From: Pseudomonas marvdashtae
Lineage (GTDB): Bacteria; Pseudomonadota; Gammaproteobacteria; Pseudomonadales; Pseudomonadaceae
Length of the DNA: 64,000 bases
Direction: 5' to 3'
NCBI RefSeq assembly: GCF_014268655.2
Contig: NZ_JABWQX020000001.1
Span: 1,332,001 to 1,396,000, forward strand
Positions 12,599 to 21,401 of this stretch are shown here, piece after piece. Positions within the stretch are counted from its first letter, which is position 1. Every line of letters starts with the position of its first letter. Below the pieces are notes generated by a model. It was not told the DNA's origin, ran no database searches, and saw only the letters and a program-made list of their open reading frames with translations. The position numbers and the translations under genes were made by a program.

Positions 12599-13606
12599 AT
12601 GCTCGCCCTCGGCAAACTGCTTGAACTGACGCTCGCCGGCCGTGAACCGGCGGAGAAGACTCAACTGACTGTCGAAGGCGTACGGATGCGCTGGTTGAGC
12701 GAGGGCGCGCTTGAGGTCAAGCCGCCCGAAGCCTGGGATAACGGCCTGGACCTGCTGCTATCGGCCGGAATCCACGGCAACGAAACCGCGCCGATCGAAT
12801 TGCTCGACCGCCTGCTTCATGGCATTGCCCGCGGCGACCTGAAGCCTCGGGCGCGCATTTTGTTCCTGTTCGGCAACCCCGAGGCCATCCGTCGTGGAGA
12901 GCGCTTCGTCGAGCAGGACGTCAACCGGCTGTTCAACGGTCGCCACGAATTGAGCGGCGGCCCCGAAGCGTTGCGAGCGTGTGAACTTGAACGACTGGCC
13001 GCGAGTTTCTTCAGCGTGCCGGACCGCAGCCGTCTGCATTACGACCTGCACACTGCGATTCGTGGCTCGAAGATCGAGCAGTTCGCCCTGTATCCCTGGA
13101 AGGAAGGCCGTCCGCATTCACGTCGCGAACTGGCGCGCCTGCGCGCGGCGGGCATGGAGGCGGTGTTGCTGCAGAACAAGCCGTCCATCGTCTTCAGCGC
13201 CTACACCTACGATCAGCTCGGCGCCGAGTCTTTCACCCTCGAATTGGGCAAGGCCCGGCCGTTCGGACAGAACAACGGGGTTAACGTCAGCTTGCTGGAA
13301 ACCCGCCTGCAACAGATCATTGAGGGCAACGAGCCGGAGCTGGATGAAGGGCTCGATGGCTTGCAACTGTTCAGCGTCGCCCGGGAAGTCATCAAGCACA
13401 GCGATAGCTTCCGCCTGAACTTGCCGGCGGACATCGAGAATTTTTCCGAGCTTGAAAAAGGTTATGTGCTGGCCGAGGACATCGCCCAGACTCGTTGGGT
13501 GATCGAAGAGGAGGGGGCCCGGATCATCTTCCCGAACCCCAAGGTCAAGAATGGCTTGCGTGCCGGGATTCTGATCGTGCCGGCGACGGACGAAAACCTG
13601 GCCTGA
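12599..13606 (+). CDS. aruE: Succinylglutamate desuccinylase
   Basis: 335 residues, AstE of the M14/AspA zinc hydrolase family. It releases glutamate and succinate in the last pathway step. Zinc ligands are in [18 protein letters not shown] (His and Glu) and in [12 protein letters not shown] (His). It is the last gene of the aru cluster and faces ribH across a short hairpin. Confidence 0.94.
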   Translation: MLALGKLLELTLAGREPAEKTQLTVEGVRMRWLSEGALEVKPPEAWDNGLDLLLSAGIHGNETAPIELLDRLLHGIARGDLKPRARILFLFGNPEAIRRGERFVEQDVNRLFNGRHELSGGPEALRACELERLAASFFSVPDRSRLHYDLHTAIRGSKIEQFALYPWKEGRPHSRRELARLRAAGMEAVLLQNKPSIVFSAYTYDQLGAESFTLELGKARPFGQNNGVNVSLLETRLQQIIEGNEPELDEGLDGLQLFSVAREVIKHSDSFRLNLPADIENFSELEKGYVLAEDIAQTRWVIEEEGARIIFPNPKVKNGLRAGILIVPATDENLA

Positions 13607-13621
13607 ATCCAGCGTTGACTC

Positions 13622-13656
13622 GGTCGTGGGAGCGAGCAAGTCCGCCCCCACGATCG
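13622..13656. terminator. Hairpin between convergent aruE and ribH
   Basis: TCGTGGG at 13624-13630 pairs with CCCACGA at 13647-13653 and the flanks extend the dyad. It resembles half of a Pseudomonas REP element and lies exactly between two convergent genes. It has no T run, so termination is inferred. Confidence 0.45.
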
Positions 13657-13664
13657 AATCGGCG

Positions 13665-14174
13665 TCAGACTGCCAGGGCGCGCTGCTCACTGCGGCGCAA
13701 TGCCCGGGTCTTGTGCAGCGTATCAGCGCAGGTCTTCGCCGCTTCCTGGCCCTTGTGCACGAAATGCTCGAAGAAGAACTTCTGATGTTCTTCGCCGGCA
13801 TGAAAGTGATGTGGCGTGAGCACGACCGAGAACATCGGCACTTCGGTTTCCAATTGGACCTGCATCAGGCCGCTGATCACCGATTGGGCGACGAATTCGT
13901 GACGGTAGATGCCGCCATCCACCACCAAGCCTGCAGCAACGATGCCGGCGTACCGGCCGGATTTTGCCAGCAGCTTGGCGTGCAGCGGAATTTCAAAGGC
14001 GCCGCCAACCTCGAAGAAGTCGATGTCGCTTTCCTGATAACCCTGGCTGATCATCTCGGCGACGAAGCCTTTACGGCTCTGGTCGACGATTTCCTTGTGC
14101 CAGCAGGCCTGGATGAACGCGACGCGCTCGCCCGGATGGGTTTTGGTTTTGCTGTCGATTGCAGTGGGTTGCAT
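13665..14174 (-). CDS. ribH: 6,7-dimethyl-8-ribityllumazine synthase, type II
   Basis: 169 residues. It condenses 5-amino-6-ribitylaminouracil with 3,4-dihydroxy-2-butanone 4-phosphate, the penultimate riboflavin step. Motifs GGAFEIPLHAKLLA and VVDGGIYRHEFVAQSV resemble the RibH2 (decameric) branch known from Brucella and rhizobia. It stands alone rather than in a rib operon. An FMN riboswitch and an SD-sequestering hairpin precede it, so it is expected to be repressed by FMN and is likely a second, low-flavin enzyme. The housekeeping copy would be outside the window. Confidence 0.9.
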   Translation of the reverse strand: MQPTAIDSKTKTHPGERVAFIQACWHKEIVDQSRKGFVAEMISQGYQESDIDFFEVGGAFEIPLHAKLLAKSGRYAGIVAAGLVVDGGIYRHEFVAQSVISGLMQVQLETEVPMFSVVLTPHHFHAGEEHQKFFFEHFVHKGQEAAKTCADTLHKTRALRRSEQRALAV

Positions 14175-14183
14175 GTTCTGGTT

Positions 14184-14204
14184 CCTGTTTGTGTGAAAAA
14201 CAGG
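14184..14204 (-). promoter_or_regulatory. SD-sequestering hairpin of ribH leader
   Basis: On the minus strand CCTGTTT pairs with AAACAGG around a 7-base loop. The 3' arm carries the AGG of the ribosome site, nine bases before the ATG at 14174. It is likely the translational expression platform of the FMN riboswitch. Confidence 0.55.
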
Positions 14205-14279
14205 GCGTCATGAATCGAAGGGGATTCGAGGGTACGCCGCGCACAAGACAGTCGCAGGCGGCCCTTGGGTGTCAATCCC

Positions 14280-14443
14280 GTTCTCTCTTCATCCGGACTA
14301 TGACCGTCGGCCCCGGGATCGCACCGGGTCTGCTGACCTTGTCGCTGCACCGCAAGAAAGTGGTGAGTGCCAAGCGCTCGCGGGCTATGCGCATTGCGCG
14401 CAATTACCGCCGGTGGGGAGTTGCACCCCGCCCTGAGAACGTT
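14280..14443 (-). ncRNA. FMN riboswitch (RFN element)
   Basis: The minus strand shows the conserved RFN blocks: GTTCTCAGGGCGGGGTGCAA, CTCCCCACCGGCGGTAAT, then CCCGGTGCGATCCCGGGGCC, GACGGTCATAGTCCGGATG and the closing AGAGAGAAC that pairs with GTTCTC. It lies 105 bases upstream of ribH on the same strand. Confidence 0.95.
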
Positions 14444-14586
14444 TTTGTCGCCGTGGTTGGCGGCGGAGGATTTTTAACACATATTTCGGTGCAACGCATG
14501 GGCAACTGGCTTGATTATTCATCGCCATGCCCGCAGTAATTGTCATCCGAAAGGGCATTCCCCCATCTGAACCCGAGGCCAGATTC

Positions 14587-15591
14587 ATGAGCGTTATCGA
14601 CCTTCGCAGCGACACGGTGACTCAACCTTCCGCCGGCATGCTCGATGCCATGGCCAATGCGCCAACGGGCGACGACGTCTACGGTGAAGACCCGACCGTC
14701 AATCGCCTCGAAGCCGAACTTGCCGAGCGCCTGGGCTTCGCGGCGGCGCTGTTCGTGCCGACCGGCACCATGAGCAACCTGCTGGGGTTGATGGCTCATT
14801 GTGAGCGCGGCGACGAATACATCGTCGGCCAGCAGGCCCACACCTACAAATACGAAGGGGGCGGTGCGGCGGTGCTCGGTTCGATCCAGCCCCAGCCTCT
14901 CGAGGTACAGGCCGATGGCTCGCTGGACCTGACGCACGTGGCTGCGGCGATTAAACCCGATGACTTCCACTTTGCCCGCACCCGCCTGCTGGCCCTGGAA
15001 AACACCATGCAGGGCAAGGTGCTGCCCCTGGAATACCTGGCCCGGGCCCGGCGTTTCACCGAGGAACACGGCTTGGCGCTGCACTTGGACGGCGCGCGCC
15101 TGTACAACGCCGCGGTCAAGCTGAACGTCGACGCGCGCGAGATAACCCAGCATTTCGATTCGGTGTCGGTGTGCCTGTCCAAGGGCCTGGGTGCGCCCAT
15201 TGGCTCGGTACTGTGTGGCAGCGTCGAGCTGATCGGCAAGGCCCGGCGGCTGCGCAAGATGGTCGGTGGCGGCATGCGCCAGGCCGGGATCCTCGCGGCG
15301 GCGGGGCTGTATGCCCTGGAGCATCAGGTCCAGCGCCTGGCCGATGATCACGCCAATGCCCAGCGGCTCGCCGACGGCTTGCGTGCGGCAGGCTATGACG
15401 TCGAGCCCGTGCAGACCAACATGGTCTACGCACAGCTTGGCGAGCGGGCCGAGGCGATCAAGGCATTCGCCGCGGAACGTGGCATCAAGCTCAGTGCCGC
15501 GCCCCGTTTGCGCATGGTGACCCACATGGACGTCAGCGCGGGGCAGATCGACCAGGTCATCGACACTTTCGTCGACTTTTCCCGCAACTGA
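14587..15591 (+). CDS. ltaE: Low-specificity L-threonine aldolase
   Basis: 334 residues, a PLP-dependent aldolase (beta-eliminating lyase superfamily) that splits L-threonine and L-allo-threonine to glycine and acetaldehyde. It starts at ATG 14587 with [15 protein letters not shown], the family N-terminus, rather than at the upstream ATG 14527. The PLP lysine is in [34 protein letters not shown] binds the cofactor. It is divergent from the ribH leader. Confidence 0.9.
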   Translation: MSVIDLRSDTVTQPSAGMLDAMANAPTGDDVYGEDPTVNRLEAELAERLGFAAALFVPTGTMSNLLGLMAHCERGDEYIVGQQAHTYKYEGGGAAVLGSIQPQPLEVQADGSLDLTHVAAAIKPDDFHFARTRLLALENTMQGKVLPLEYLARARRFTEEHGLALHLDGARLYNAAVKLNVDAREITQHFDSVSVCLSKGLGAPIGSVLCGSVELIGKARRLRKMVGGGMRQAGILAAAGLYALEHQVQRLADDHANAQRLADGLRAAGYDVEPVQTNMVYAQLGERAEAIKAFAAERGIKLSAAPRLRMVTHMDVSAGQIDQVIDTFVDFSRN

Positions 15592-15634
15592 TCGCCCCGG
15601 CGAGCCAATTGACGGTTTCTATCGCATAAACACG

Positions 15635-15663
15635 CTGTACCCCACGCAAAGGGCCGATATAAT
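15635..15663 (+). promoter_or_regulatory. Putative sigma-70 promoter of alaS
   Basis: CTGTAC at 15635-15640, a 17-base spacer and TATAAT at 15658-15663 lie 74 bases upstream of the alaS start. Confidence 0.5.
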
Positions 15664-15737
15664 GCGGCCCTTTGCCGTTGCTTCGTCTGTTGACGTTTTG
15701 CACAGGCCTTTGGCCGCAGCCTCCGTGGAAGAACCTA

Positions 15738-18359
15738 ATGAAAAGCGCAGAAATCCGTGAAGCCTTCCTTCGCTTCTTCGAAGAGCAAGGCCACACCCGA
15801 GTAGCCTCCAGCTCTTTGATTCCGGGCAACGACCCGACCCTGCTGTTCACCAACGCGGGGATGAACCAGTTCAAGGACTGCTTCCTGGGCCAGGAAAAAC
15901 GTGCCTACACCCGTGCGGTGAGCAGCCAGAAATGCGTACGCGCTGGCGGCAAGCACAACGACCTGGAAAACGTCGGCTATACCGCTCGTCACCACACCTT
16001 CTTCGAAATGCTGGGTAATTTCAGCTTCGGCGACTATTTCAAGCGCGACGCCATCACCTTCGCCTGGAACTTCCTGACCTCCGAGAAGTGGCTGAACCTG
16101 CCCAAGGAAAAGCTCTGGGTCACGGTCTACGCGACGGATGACGAAGCCTATGACATCTGGACCAAAGAGGTCGGTGTCCCAGCCGAGCGCATGGTGCGCA
16201 TCGGCGACAACAAAGGCGCGCCTTACGCTTCCGACAACTTCTGGACCATGGGCGATACTGGCCCGTGCGGCCCTTGCACCGAGATTTTCTACGATCACGG
16301 CGCCGACATCTGGGGCGGCCCACCCGGCTCGCCGGAAGAAGATGGCGACCGCTACATCGAGATCTGGAACAACGTCTTCATGCAGTTCAACCGCACCGCC
16401 GATGGCGTGTTGCATCCGCTGCCAGCGCCGTCGGTGGACACCGGCATGGGCCTGGAGCGGATCAGTGCGGTGCTGCAGCACGTTCATTCCAACTATGAAA
16501 TCGACCTGTTCCAAAGCCTGTTGAGCGCTTCGGCCAAGGCCATCGGGTGCTCCAACGACAACCAGGCTTCGCTCAAAGTGGTGGCGGACCACATCCGTTC
16601 GTGCGGCTTCCTCATTGCCGATGGTGTGCTGCCATCCAACGAAGGCCGTGGCTACGTGCTGCGCCGAATCATTCGCCGCGCCTGCCGTCACGGCAACAAG
16701 CTGGGCGCCAAGGGCAGCTTCTTCTATCAGATCGTCGCCGCGCTGGTGGCCGAGATGGGCGAGGCTTTCCCGGAACTCAAATCCCAGCAGGCGCACATCG
16801 AGCGCGTGCTCAAGGGCGAAGAAGAGCAGTTTGCCAAGACCCTGGAGCAGGGCCTGAAGATCCTCGAGCAGGACCTGGCCGAGCTCAAGGGCAACGTGGT
16901 TCCGGGCGATGTGGTGTTCAAGCTGTACGACACCTATGGCTTCCCGATGGACCTGACCGGCGACATCGCCCGCGAACGCAACCTGACCCTCGACGAGGAA
17001 GGTTTCGAGCGCGAGATGCAAGCCCAGCGCGTGCGTGCGCGTTCCGCCAGTTCTTTCGGCATGGACTACAACAGCCTGGTCAAGGTTGACGTGGCGACCG
17101 AGTTCACCGGTTACGCCGCGACCACCGGCTCGGCCAAGATCGTCGCGATCTATAAGGACGGCCAATCGGTCGACATCCTGAGCGAAGGCCAGGAAGGCGT
17201 GATCGTGCTGGACAAGACGCCGTTCTACGCCGAATCCGGCGGCCAGATCGGCGACAGCGGTTATCTACAAGCGGGCAGCTCGCGTTTCGACGTGCGTGAC
17301 ACCACCAAGACCGGCGGCGCCTTCCTGCACCATGGCGTGCTGGCCTCGGGCAGCCTGATGATCGCCGCTCCGGTGGCGGCCCATGTCGACGCCGAGGTTC
17401 GGCATGCCACGTCGCTGAACCACTCCGCCACGCATTTGCTGCACGCCGCGTTGCGCCAAGTGTTGGGCGAGCATGTCCAGCAGAAGGGCTCGTTGGTAGA
17501 TAGCCAGCGCCTGCGCTTTGACTTCAGCCATTTCGAAGCGATCAAGCCGGAGCAACTCAAGGCGCTGGAAGACATCGTCAATGCCGAAATCCGCAAGAAC
17601 TCCCCGGTAGAAACCGAGGAAACCGACATCGAGACCGCCAAGCGCAAGGGCGCGATGGCGTTGTTCGGCGAGAAGTACGGCGACAGCGTGCGCGTGCTGA
17701 GCATGGGCGACTTCTCCGTTGAACTGTGCGGTGGCATCCACGCCAACCGGACCGGCGATATCGGCCTGCTGAAGATCATCAGCGAAGGCGGCGTGGCTTC
17801 CGGCGTGCGGCGTATCGAGGCGGTCACTGGCGCTGCGGCGCTGGCGTACCTCAATGCGGCGGAAGAACAACTCAAGGAAGCGGCGACCCTGATCAAGGGC
17901 AGCCGCGACAACCTGATCGACAAGCTCTCGGCCGTGCTGGAGCGCAACCGCCTACTGGAAAAACAACTCGAGCAGTTGCAAGCCAAGGCTGCCAGCGCTG
18001 CGGGCGACGATCTGTCGGCCCAGGCCGTGGACGTCAAGGGCGTGAAGGTGCTGGCCGTGCGTCTCGATGGCCAGGACGGCAAGGCGCTGCTGGCGCTGGT
18101 CGATCAACTGAAAAACAAACTCGGCCGCGCAGTGATCCTGCTCGGCGGTGTCCATGAGGAAAAGGTCGTTCTCGTCGCAGGCGTGACCAAAGACCTGACT
18201 GGCCAACTCAAAGCCGGTGATTTGATGAAGCAGGCCGCTGCGGCAGTGGGCGGGAAGGGCGGTGGTCGTCCGGACATGGCGCAAGGCGGCGGTACCGACG
18301 CCAGCGCCCTGGACGCGGCACTGGCCCAGACCGTTGCATTTGTAGAGCAGGGTATTTAA
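15738..18359 (+). CDS. alaS: Alanyl-tRNA synthetase
   Basis: 873 residues, full length. It charges tRNA-Ala and edits mischarged Ser/Gly. In order: a class II catalytic core (residues 1-~250, including [15 protein letters not shown]), a tRNA-binding region, the editing domain with zinc-binding [12 protein letters not shown] and [13 protein letters not shown], and the C-terminal DHHA1/C-Ala region ([12 protein letters not shown]). ATG 15738 ([19 protein letters not shown]) matches the family start; an upstream extension does not. It precedes lysC as in other Pseudomonas. Confidence 0.98.
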   Translation: MKSAEIREAFLRFFEEQGHTRVASSSLIPGNDPTLLFTNAGMNQFKDCFLGQEKRAYTRAVSSQKCVRAGGKHNDLENVGYTARHHTFFEMLGNFSFGDYFKRDAITFAWNFLTSEKWLNLPKEKLWVTVYATDDEAYDIWTKEVGVPAERMVRIGDNKGAPYASDNFWTMGDTGPCGPCTEIFYDHGADIWGGPPGSPEEDGDRYIEIWNNVFMQFNRTADGVLHPLPAPSVDTGMGLERISAVLQHVHSNYEIDLFQSLLSASAKAIGCSNDNQASLKVVADHIRSCGFLIADGVLPSNEGRGYVLRRIIRRACRHGNKLGAKGSFFYQIVAALVAEMGEAFPELKSQQAHIERVLKGEEEQFAKTLEQGLKILEQDLAELKGNVVPGDVVFKLYDTYGFPMDLTGDIARERNLTLDEEGFEREMQAQRVRARSASSFGMDYNSLVKVDVATEFTGYAATTGSAKIVAIYKDGQSVDILSEGQEGVIVLDKTPFYAESGGQIGDSGYLQAGSSRFDVRDTTKTGGAFLHHGVLASGSLMIAAPVAAHVDAEVRHATSLNHSATHLLHAALRQVLGEHVQQKGSLVDSQRLRFDFSHFEAIKPEQLKALEDIVNAEIRKNSPVETEETDIETAKRKGAMALFGEKYGDSVRVLSMGDFSVELCGGIHANRTGDIGLLKIISEGGVASGVRRIEAVTGAAALAYLNAAEEQLKEAATLIKGSRDNLIDKLSAVLERNRLLEKQLEQLQAKAASAAGDDLSAQAVDVKGVKVLAVRLDGQDGKALLALVDQLKNKLGRAVILLGGVHEEKVVLVAGVTKDLTGQLKAGDLMKQAAAAVGGKGGGRPDMAQGGGTDASALDAALAQTVAFVEQGI

Positions 18360-18444
18360 GGCAGCGCTCCGGGCTCGCCAAGCGTGGGCCCGACCGCTGT
18401 TGATTGATTATTGGGCGCCCTTCATGGGCAGAGGCGGCTTTGAA

Positions 18445-19686
18445 ATGGCTTTGATCGTACAGAAATTTGGAGGCACCTCGGTCGGCACCGTCGAGAGAAT
18501 CGAACAAGTCGCCGACAAGGTTAAGAAATTCCGTGACGCGGGCGACGACCTGGTGGTCGTGCTGTCGGCAATGAGCGGCGAGACCAACCGTCTGATCGAT
18601 CTGGCCAAGCAAATTAGCGGCGACCAGCAACCGGTCCCCCGCGAGCTGGACGTGATCGTGTCCACTGGCGAGCAGGTGACCATTGCCTTGCTGGCCATGG
18701 CCCTGATCAAGCGTGGCGTGCCGGCGGTGTCCTACACCGGCAACCAGGTTCGTATCCTGACGGACAGCGCGCACAACAAAGCGCGTATCCTGCAGATCGA
18801 CGATCAGAAAATTCGCGGTGACCTGAAGGCCGGTCGCGTTGTGGTCGTCGCCGGCTTCCAGGGCGTGGACGAGCACGGCAATATCACCACCCTCGGTCGT
18901 GGCGGTTCCGATACCACCGGCGTGGCGCTGGCGGCAGCCCTCAAGGCTGACGAGTGCCAGATCTACACCGATGTGGATGGCGTCTACACCACCGATCCGC
19001 GGGTTGTCCCCGTGGCTCAGCGCCTGGACAAGATTACCTTCGAAGAGATGCTGGAAATGGCCAGCCTCGGTTCCAAGGTGTTGCAGATCCGCGCGGTTGA
19101 ATTCGCCGGCAAGTACAACGTTCCGCTGCGCGTTCTGCACAGCTTCAAAGAGGGTCCGGGCACCCTCATTACTATTGATGAAGAGGAAACCATGGAACAG
19201 CCGATCATTTCCGGCATCGCTTTCAACCGCGATGAAGCCAAGCTGACCATCCGTGGTGTGCCAGACACTCCCGGCGTGGCCTTCAAGATTCTCGGCCCGA
19301 TCAGTGCCGCCAACATCGAAGTGGACATGATCGTGCAGAACGTCGCGCACGATAACACCACCGACTTCACCTTCACCGTGCACCGCAACGACTACCAATC
19401 TGCTGAAACCGTGCTGAAAAAGACGGCTGTCGAGATCGGTGCCCGGGAAGTGGTGGGCGATACCAAGATCGCCAAGGTCTCGATCGTCGGTGTCGGCATG
19501 CGTTCCCACGCAGGCGTGGCCAGCCGCATGTTCGAGTCCCTGGCCAAGGAAAGCATCAATATCCAGATGATCTCCACCTCGGAAATCAAGGTGTCCGTGG
19601 TGATCGAAGAGAAGTACCTGGAGCTGGCCGTGCGCGCCCTGCACACGGCTTTTGAACTCGACGCTGCTGCCCGACAGGGCGAGTAA
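18445..19686 (+). CDS. lysC: Aspartate kinase
   Basis: 413 residues, catalysing the first step of lysine, threonine, methionine and diaminopimelate synthesis. The kinase domain begins ALIVQKFGGTSVG and includes TLGRGGSDTTGVALAAAL. The C-terminus holds two ACT domains for feedback control (residues ~265-413). The start ATG 18445 is chosen because MALIVQKFGG is the family N-terminus. An in-frame ATG at 19192 (residue 250) with an upstream GAAGAGGAAA could make a separate ACT-only beta subunit, as known in alpha2beta2 aspartokinases. Confidence 0.96.
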   Translation: MALIVQKFGGTSVGTVERIEQVADKVKKFRDAGDDLVVVLSAMSGETNRLIDLAKQISGDQQPVPRELDVIVSTGEQVTIALLAMALIKRGVPAVSYTGNQVRILTDSAHNKARILQIDDQKIRGDLKAGRVVVVAGFQGVDEHGNITTLGRGGSDTTGVALAAALKADECQIYTDVDGVYTTDPRVVPVAQRLDKITFEEMLEMASLGSKVLQIRAVEFAGKYNVPLRVLHSFKEGPGTLITIDEEETMEQPIISGIAFNRDEAKLTIRGVPDTPGVAFKILGPISAANIEVDMIVQNVAHDNTTDFTFTVHRNDYQSAETVLKKTAVEIGAREVVGDTKIAKVSIVGVGMRSHAGVASRMFESLAKESINIQMISTSEIKVSVVIEEKYLELAVRALHTAFELDAAARQGE

Positions 19687-19698
19687 GGCGTTGTCCGG

Positions 19699-19731
19699 AG
19701 GGCGCGGCATTGACCGCGCCCTTTGTTTTTC
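19699..19731 (+). terminator. Terminator of lysC
   Basis: GGGCGCGG and CCGCGCCC form a stem around ATTGA... with CTTTGTTTTT behind. It starts 13 bases after the lysC stop. Confidence 0.75.
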
Positions 19732-19871
19732 TGAATGGCGTGCCCCAAAACTGTTCTTTTGCGCGCGCTGGTCAATACTAGGCCTGTAGGCTGCGACCGT
19801 TTCGGTTGTAGGTCCCATGCCTTTTTTTTGCAGATTGTTGTCCCTGAACTGAATTGGGTGAGGAGAAAGGT

Positions 19872-20060
19872 ATGCTGATTCTGACTCGTCGGTGCGCAGA
19901 AAGCCTGATTATTGGCGATGGCGAAATCACCGTGACCGTGCTCGGCGTCAAAGGAAACCAAGTACGTATCGGCGTCAACGCACCGAAAGAGGTCGCTGTG
20001 CATCGGGAGGAAATTTACCTGCGTATCAAGAAAGAGAAGGACGACGAACCAAGCCATTAA
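19872..20060 (+). CDS. csrA: Carbon storage regulator CsrA/RsmA
   Basis: 62 residues, an RNA-binding dimer that blocks translation at GGA-bearing leaders and is titrated by RsmX/Y/Z RNAs in the Gac cascade. It starts [16 protein letters not shown] at 19872 with a GGAGAAAGG ribosome site. The conserved [13 protein letters not shown] gives the RNA-binding face. The gene lies between lysC and tRNA-Ser, the standard location of rsmA in Pseudomonas. Confidence 0.96.
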   Translation: MLILTRRCAESLIIGDGEITVTVLGVKGNQVRIGVNAPKEVAVHREEIYLRIKKEKDDEPSH

Positions 20061-20079
20061 TTTTTATCGATTTTTATGT

Positions 20080-20108
20080 TTGCAAACGGGGATGAAGGTG
20101 GTTAATAT
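20080..20108 (+). promoter_or_regulatory. Promoter of tRNA-Ser(GCT)
   Basis: TTGCAA at 20080-20085, a 17-base spacer and TAATAT at 20103-20108 lie 14 bases upstream of the tRNA. Confidence 0.6.
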
Positions 20109-20122
20109 ACGCCCCGTGTTGC

Positions 20123-20213
20123 GGAGAGCTGGCCGAGTGGCCGAAGGCGCTCCCCTGCTAAGGGAGTACACCTCAAAAGGGTGTCGGGGGTTCGAATCCC
20201 CCGTTCTCCGCCA
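20123..20213 (+). tRNA. tRNA-Ser (anticodon GCT)
   Basis: 91 nt with encoded CCA. The acceptor GGAGAGC pairs with GTTCTCC, the anticodon stem CTCCC/GGGAG encloses loop CTGCTAA, and a long variable arm is present. It reads AGC/AGU. Confidence 0.97.
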
Positions 20214-20278
20214 TTATTCGTTTAGTGCGCTGTAGTCTGGCTTGATCGGTAAGTGATTGAAATTACTGAAAAAAGCGC

Positions 20279-20306
20279 TTTACAAAAAGATTCGGCGACC
20301 TATAAT
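20279..20306 (+). promoter_or_regulatory. Promoter of the tRNA-Arg pair
   Basis: TTTACA at 20279-20284, a 16-base spacer and a perfect TATAAT at 20301-20306 are 14 bases before tRNA-Arg. Confidence 0.7.
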
Positions 20307-20320
20307 GCGCGGCAACAAAT

Positions 20321-20397
20321 GCACTCGTAGCTCAGCTGGATAGAGTACTCGGCTACGAACCGAGCGGTCACAGGTTCGAATCCTGTCGAGTGCACCA
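20321..20397 (+). tRNA. tRNA-Arg (anticodon ACG), copy 1
   Basis: 77 nt with CCA. The acceptor GCACTCG pairs with CGAGTGC and the anticodon loop is CTACGAA. It is identical to copy 2. Confidence 0.98.
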
Positions 20398-20469
20398 TTT
20401 AAGAGTTGCTTGCAGCAATGCAAATAACTTGGCTTCAACCAGTTGTGATCTGGTATAAAACCACAATCT

Positions 20470-20546
20470 GCACTCGTAGCTCAGCTGGATAGAGTACTCG
20501 GCTACGAACCGAGCGGTCACAGGTTCGAATCCTGTCGAGTGCACCA
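20470..20546 (+). tRNA. tRNA-Arg (anticodon ACG), copy 2
   Basis: 77 nt, identical in sequence to the copy 72 bases upstream. It is a tandem duplication likely transcribed with copy 1. Confidence 0.98.
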
Positions 20547-20552
20547 AACACC

Positions 20553-20584
20553 AAAAAGCCCGCGTTTAACGCGGGCTTTTTGCT
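20553..20584. terminator. Bidirectional terminator after tRNA-Arg
   Basis: AAAAAGCCCGCG and CGCGGGCTTTTT form a perfect stem with A and T runs on both sides. It can end both the tRNA transcript and the convergent gene at 20587. Confidence 0.88.
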
Positions 20585-20586
20585 GT

Positions 20587-21081
20587 CTACGATTTGCCTT
20601 TTACACAGCCTTTCTCATCGAATACAACTTCTGCACTGCGGCCTTTCTTCGCTTTGTAGGTATACCGCGTACTCGAATTCCGAATCTTGATCGTGTCGGG
20701 CTTGCCCAGCGCGCTGATGACGTCCTGCTGGCTCATGCCGGCGATGATGCGTTGGTTGATGATGGCTTCGCGGCGCTGGCCGGCGTTGATCAGATTCCCG
20801 CAGTTGTCTTCGAACTGGCCAACAATGGCCGGTTCCTTGCGCCTGGTTATGTTGCCGGATGTTTGACGGGGTTCCGCTTCGGGCAGCATCGGCTCGGCGT
20901 GGCTCGGCGTGAACGAATGAATCTGCTGCAGCGACAGGGTCTCGCCTGCTTCGCAACTCAAACTCGTAAACGTAACCTGCCCAGCGACGTTTTCGCAGCG
21001 GTGCACGGTTTGCCCGGTAGCCCATAAAGGCATACAGGGCAGGGCGGCGAGCAAAAACAGACAGTGACTTGGCGACATCAT
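20587..21081 (-). CDS. Small secreted protein, DUF4124-like with BamE-like repeat
   Basis: 164 residues. An N-terminal hydrophobic stretch (CLFLLAALPCMPLWATGQ) looks like a signal peptide with cleavage near residue 23. VHRCENVAGQVTFTSLSCEAGE resembles the short periplasmic DUF4124 module. The C-terminal half (MSQQDVISALGKPDTIKI...YTYKAKKGRSAEVVFDEKGCV) resembles the SmpA/OmlA (BamE) fold. There are two possible disulphide pairs. No function can be assigned. It ends on the bidirectional terminator facing the tRNAs. Confidence 0.75.
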   Translation of the reverse strand: MMSPSHCLFLLAALPCMPLWATGQTVHRCENVAGQVTFTSLSCEAGETLSLQQIHSFTPSHAEPMLPEAEPRQTSGNITRRKEPAIVGQFEDNCGNLINAGQRREAIINQRIIAGMSQQDVISALGKPDTIKIRNSSTRYTYKAKKGRSAEVVFDEKGCVKGKS

Positions 21082-21401
21082 CCTGGCGTCCTCCTTGACG
21101 TTGAAATCAAAGGGTAGCCGCTGGGTTTCTGCCTAGGCATGTGTTTTCTTTTCAAGATAAGTCGTCGTAAATGCAGAGGTTCAGCCTGTGTCCAGGTTTG
21201 TCTCGCAAGCGCTTGTTCTTGCCATGATTTTTTAACGTTTTACAGCTTCAAGCGGTGTATGATTGCGCCCGTCAGCCCCGCCGGGGCTTTGGAATATCTT
21301 CATGGACTTACCCAGTAGTTACTCAATATCCCGTTTTGCCAATCATGAACTGACTGATTGATCCTTCCGGCGTGTTCCACTGCTGGGAGTGGAGTTCGCC
21401 T
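21082..21401. other. Intergenic region with mgtE leader
   Basis: 320 bases between a divergent small gene and mgtE. A -10 like TATGAT lies near 21257. A GC hairpin (AGCCCC/GGGGCT, about 21275-21290) has no long T run. A 19-codon ORF lies at 21302-21361. No known magnesium riboswitch was recognised. Confidence 0.5.
21302..21361 (+). other. Possible leader peptide ORF upstream of mgtE
   Basis: ATG to TGA, 19 residues (MDLPSSYSISRFANHELTD), ending 40 bases before mgtE in its 5' leader. A GC-rich hairpin precedes it and the ribosome site is weak. It might be a regulatory leader, by analogy with magnesium transporter leaders, or chance. Confidence 0.25.

Noticed and set aside
20321..20546. CRISPR-like or phage repeat from the identical 77-base units
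   Set aside because: Both units fold as complete tRNA-Arg(ACG); this is a simple tandem tRNA duplication.
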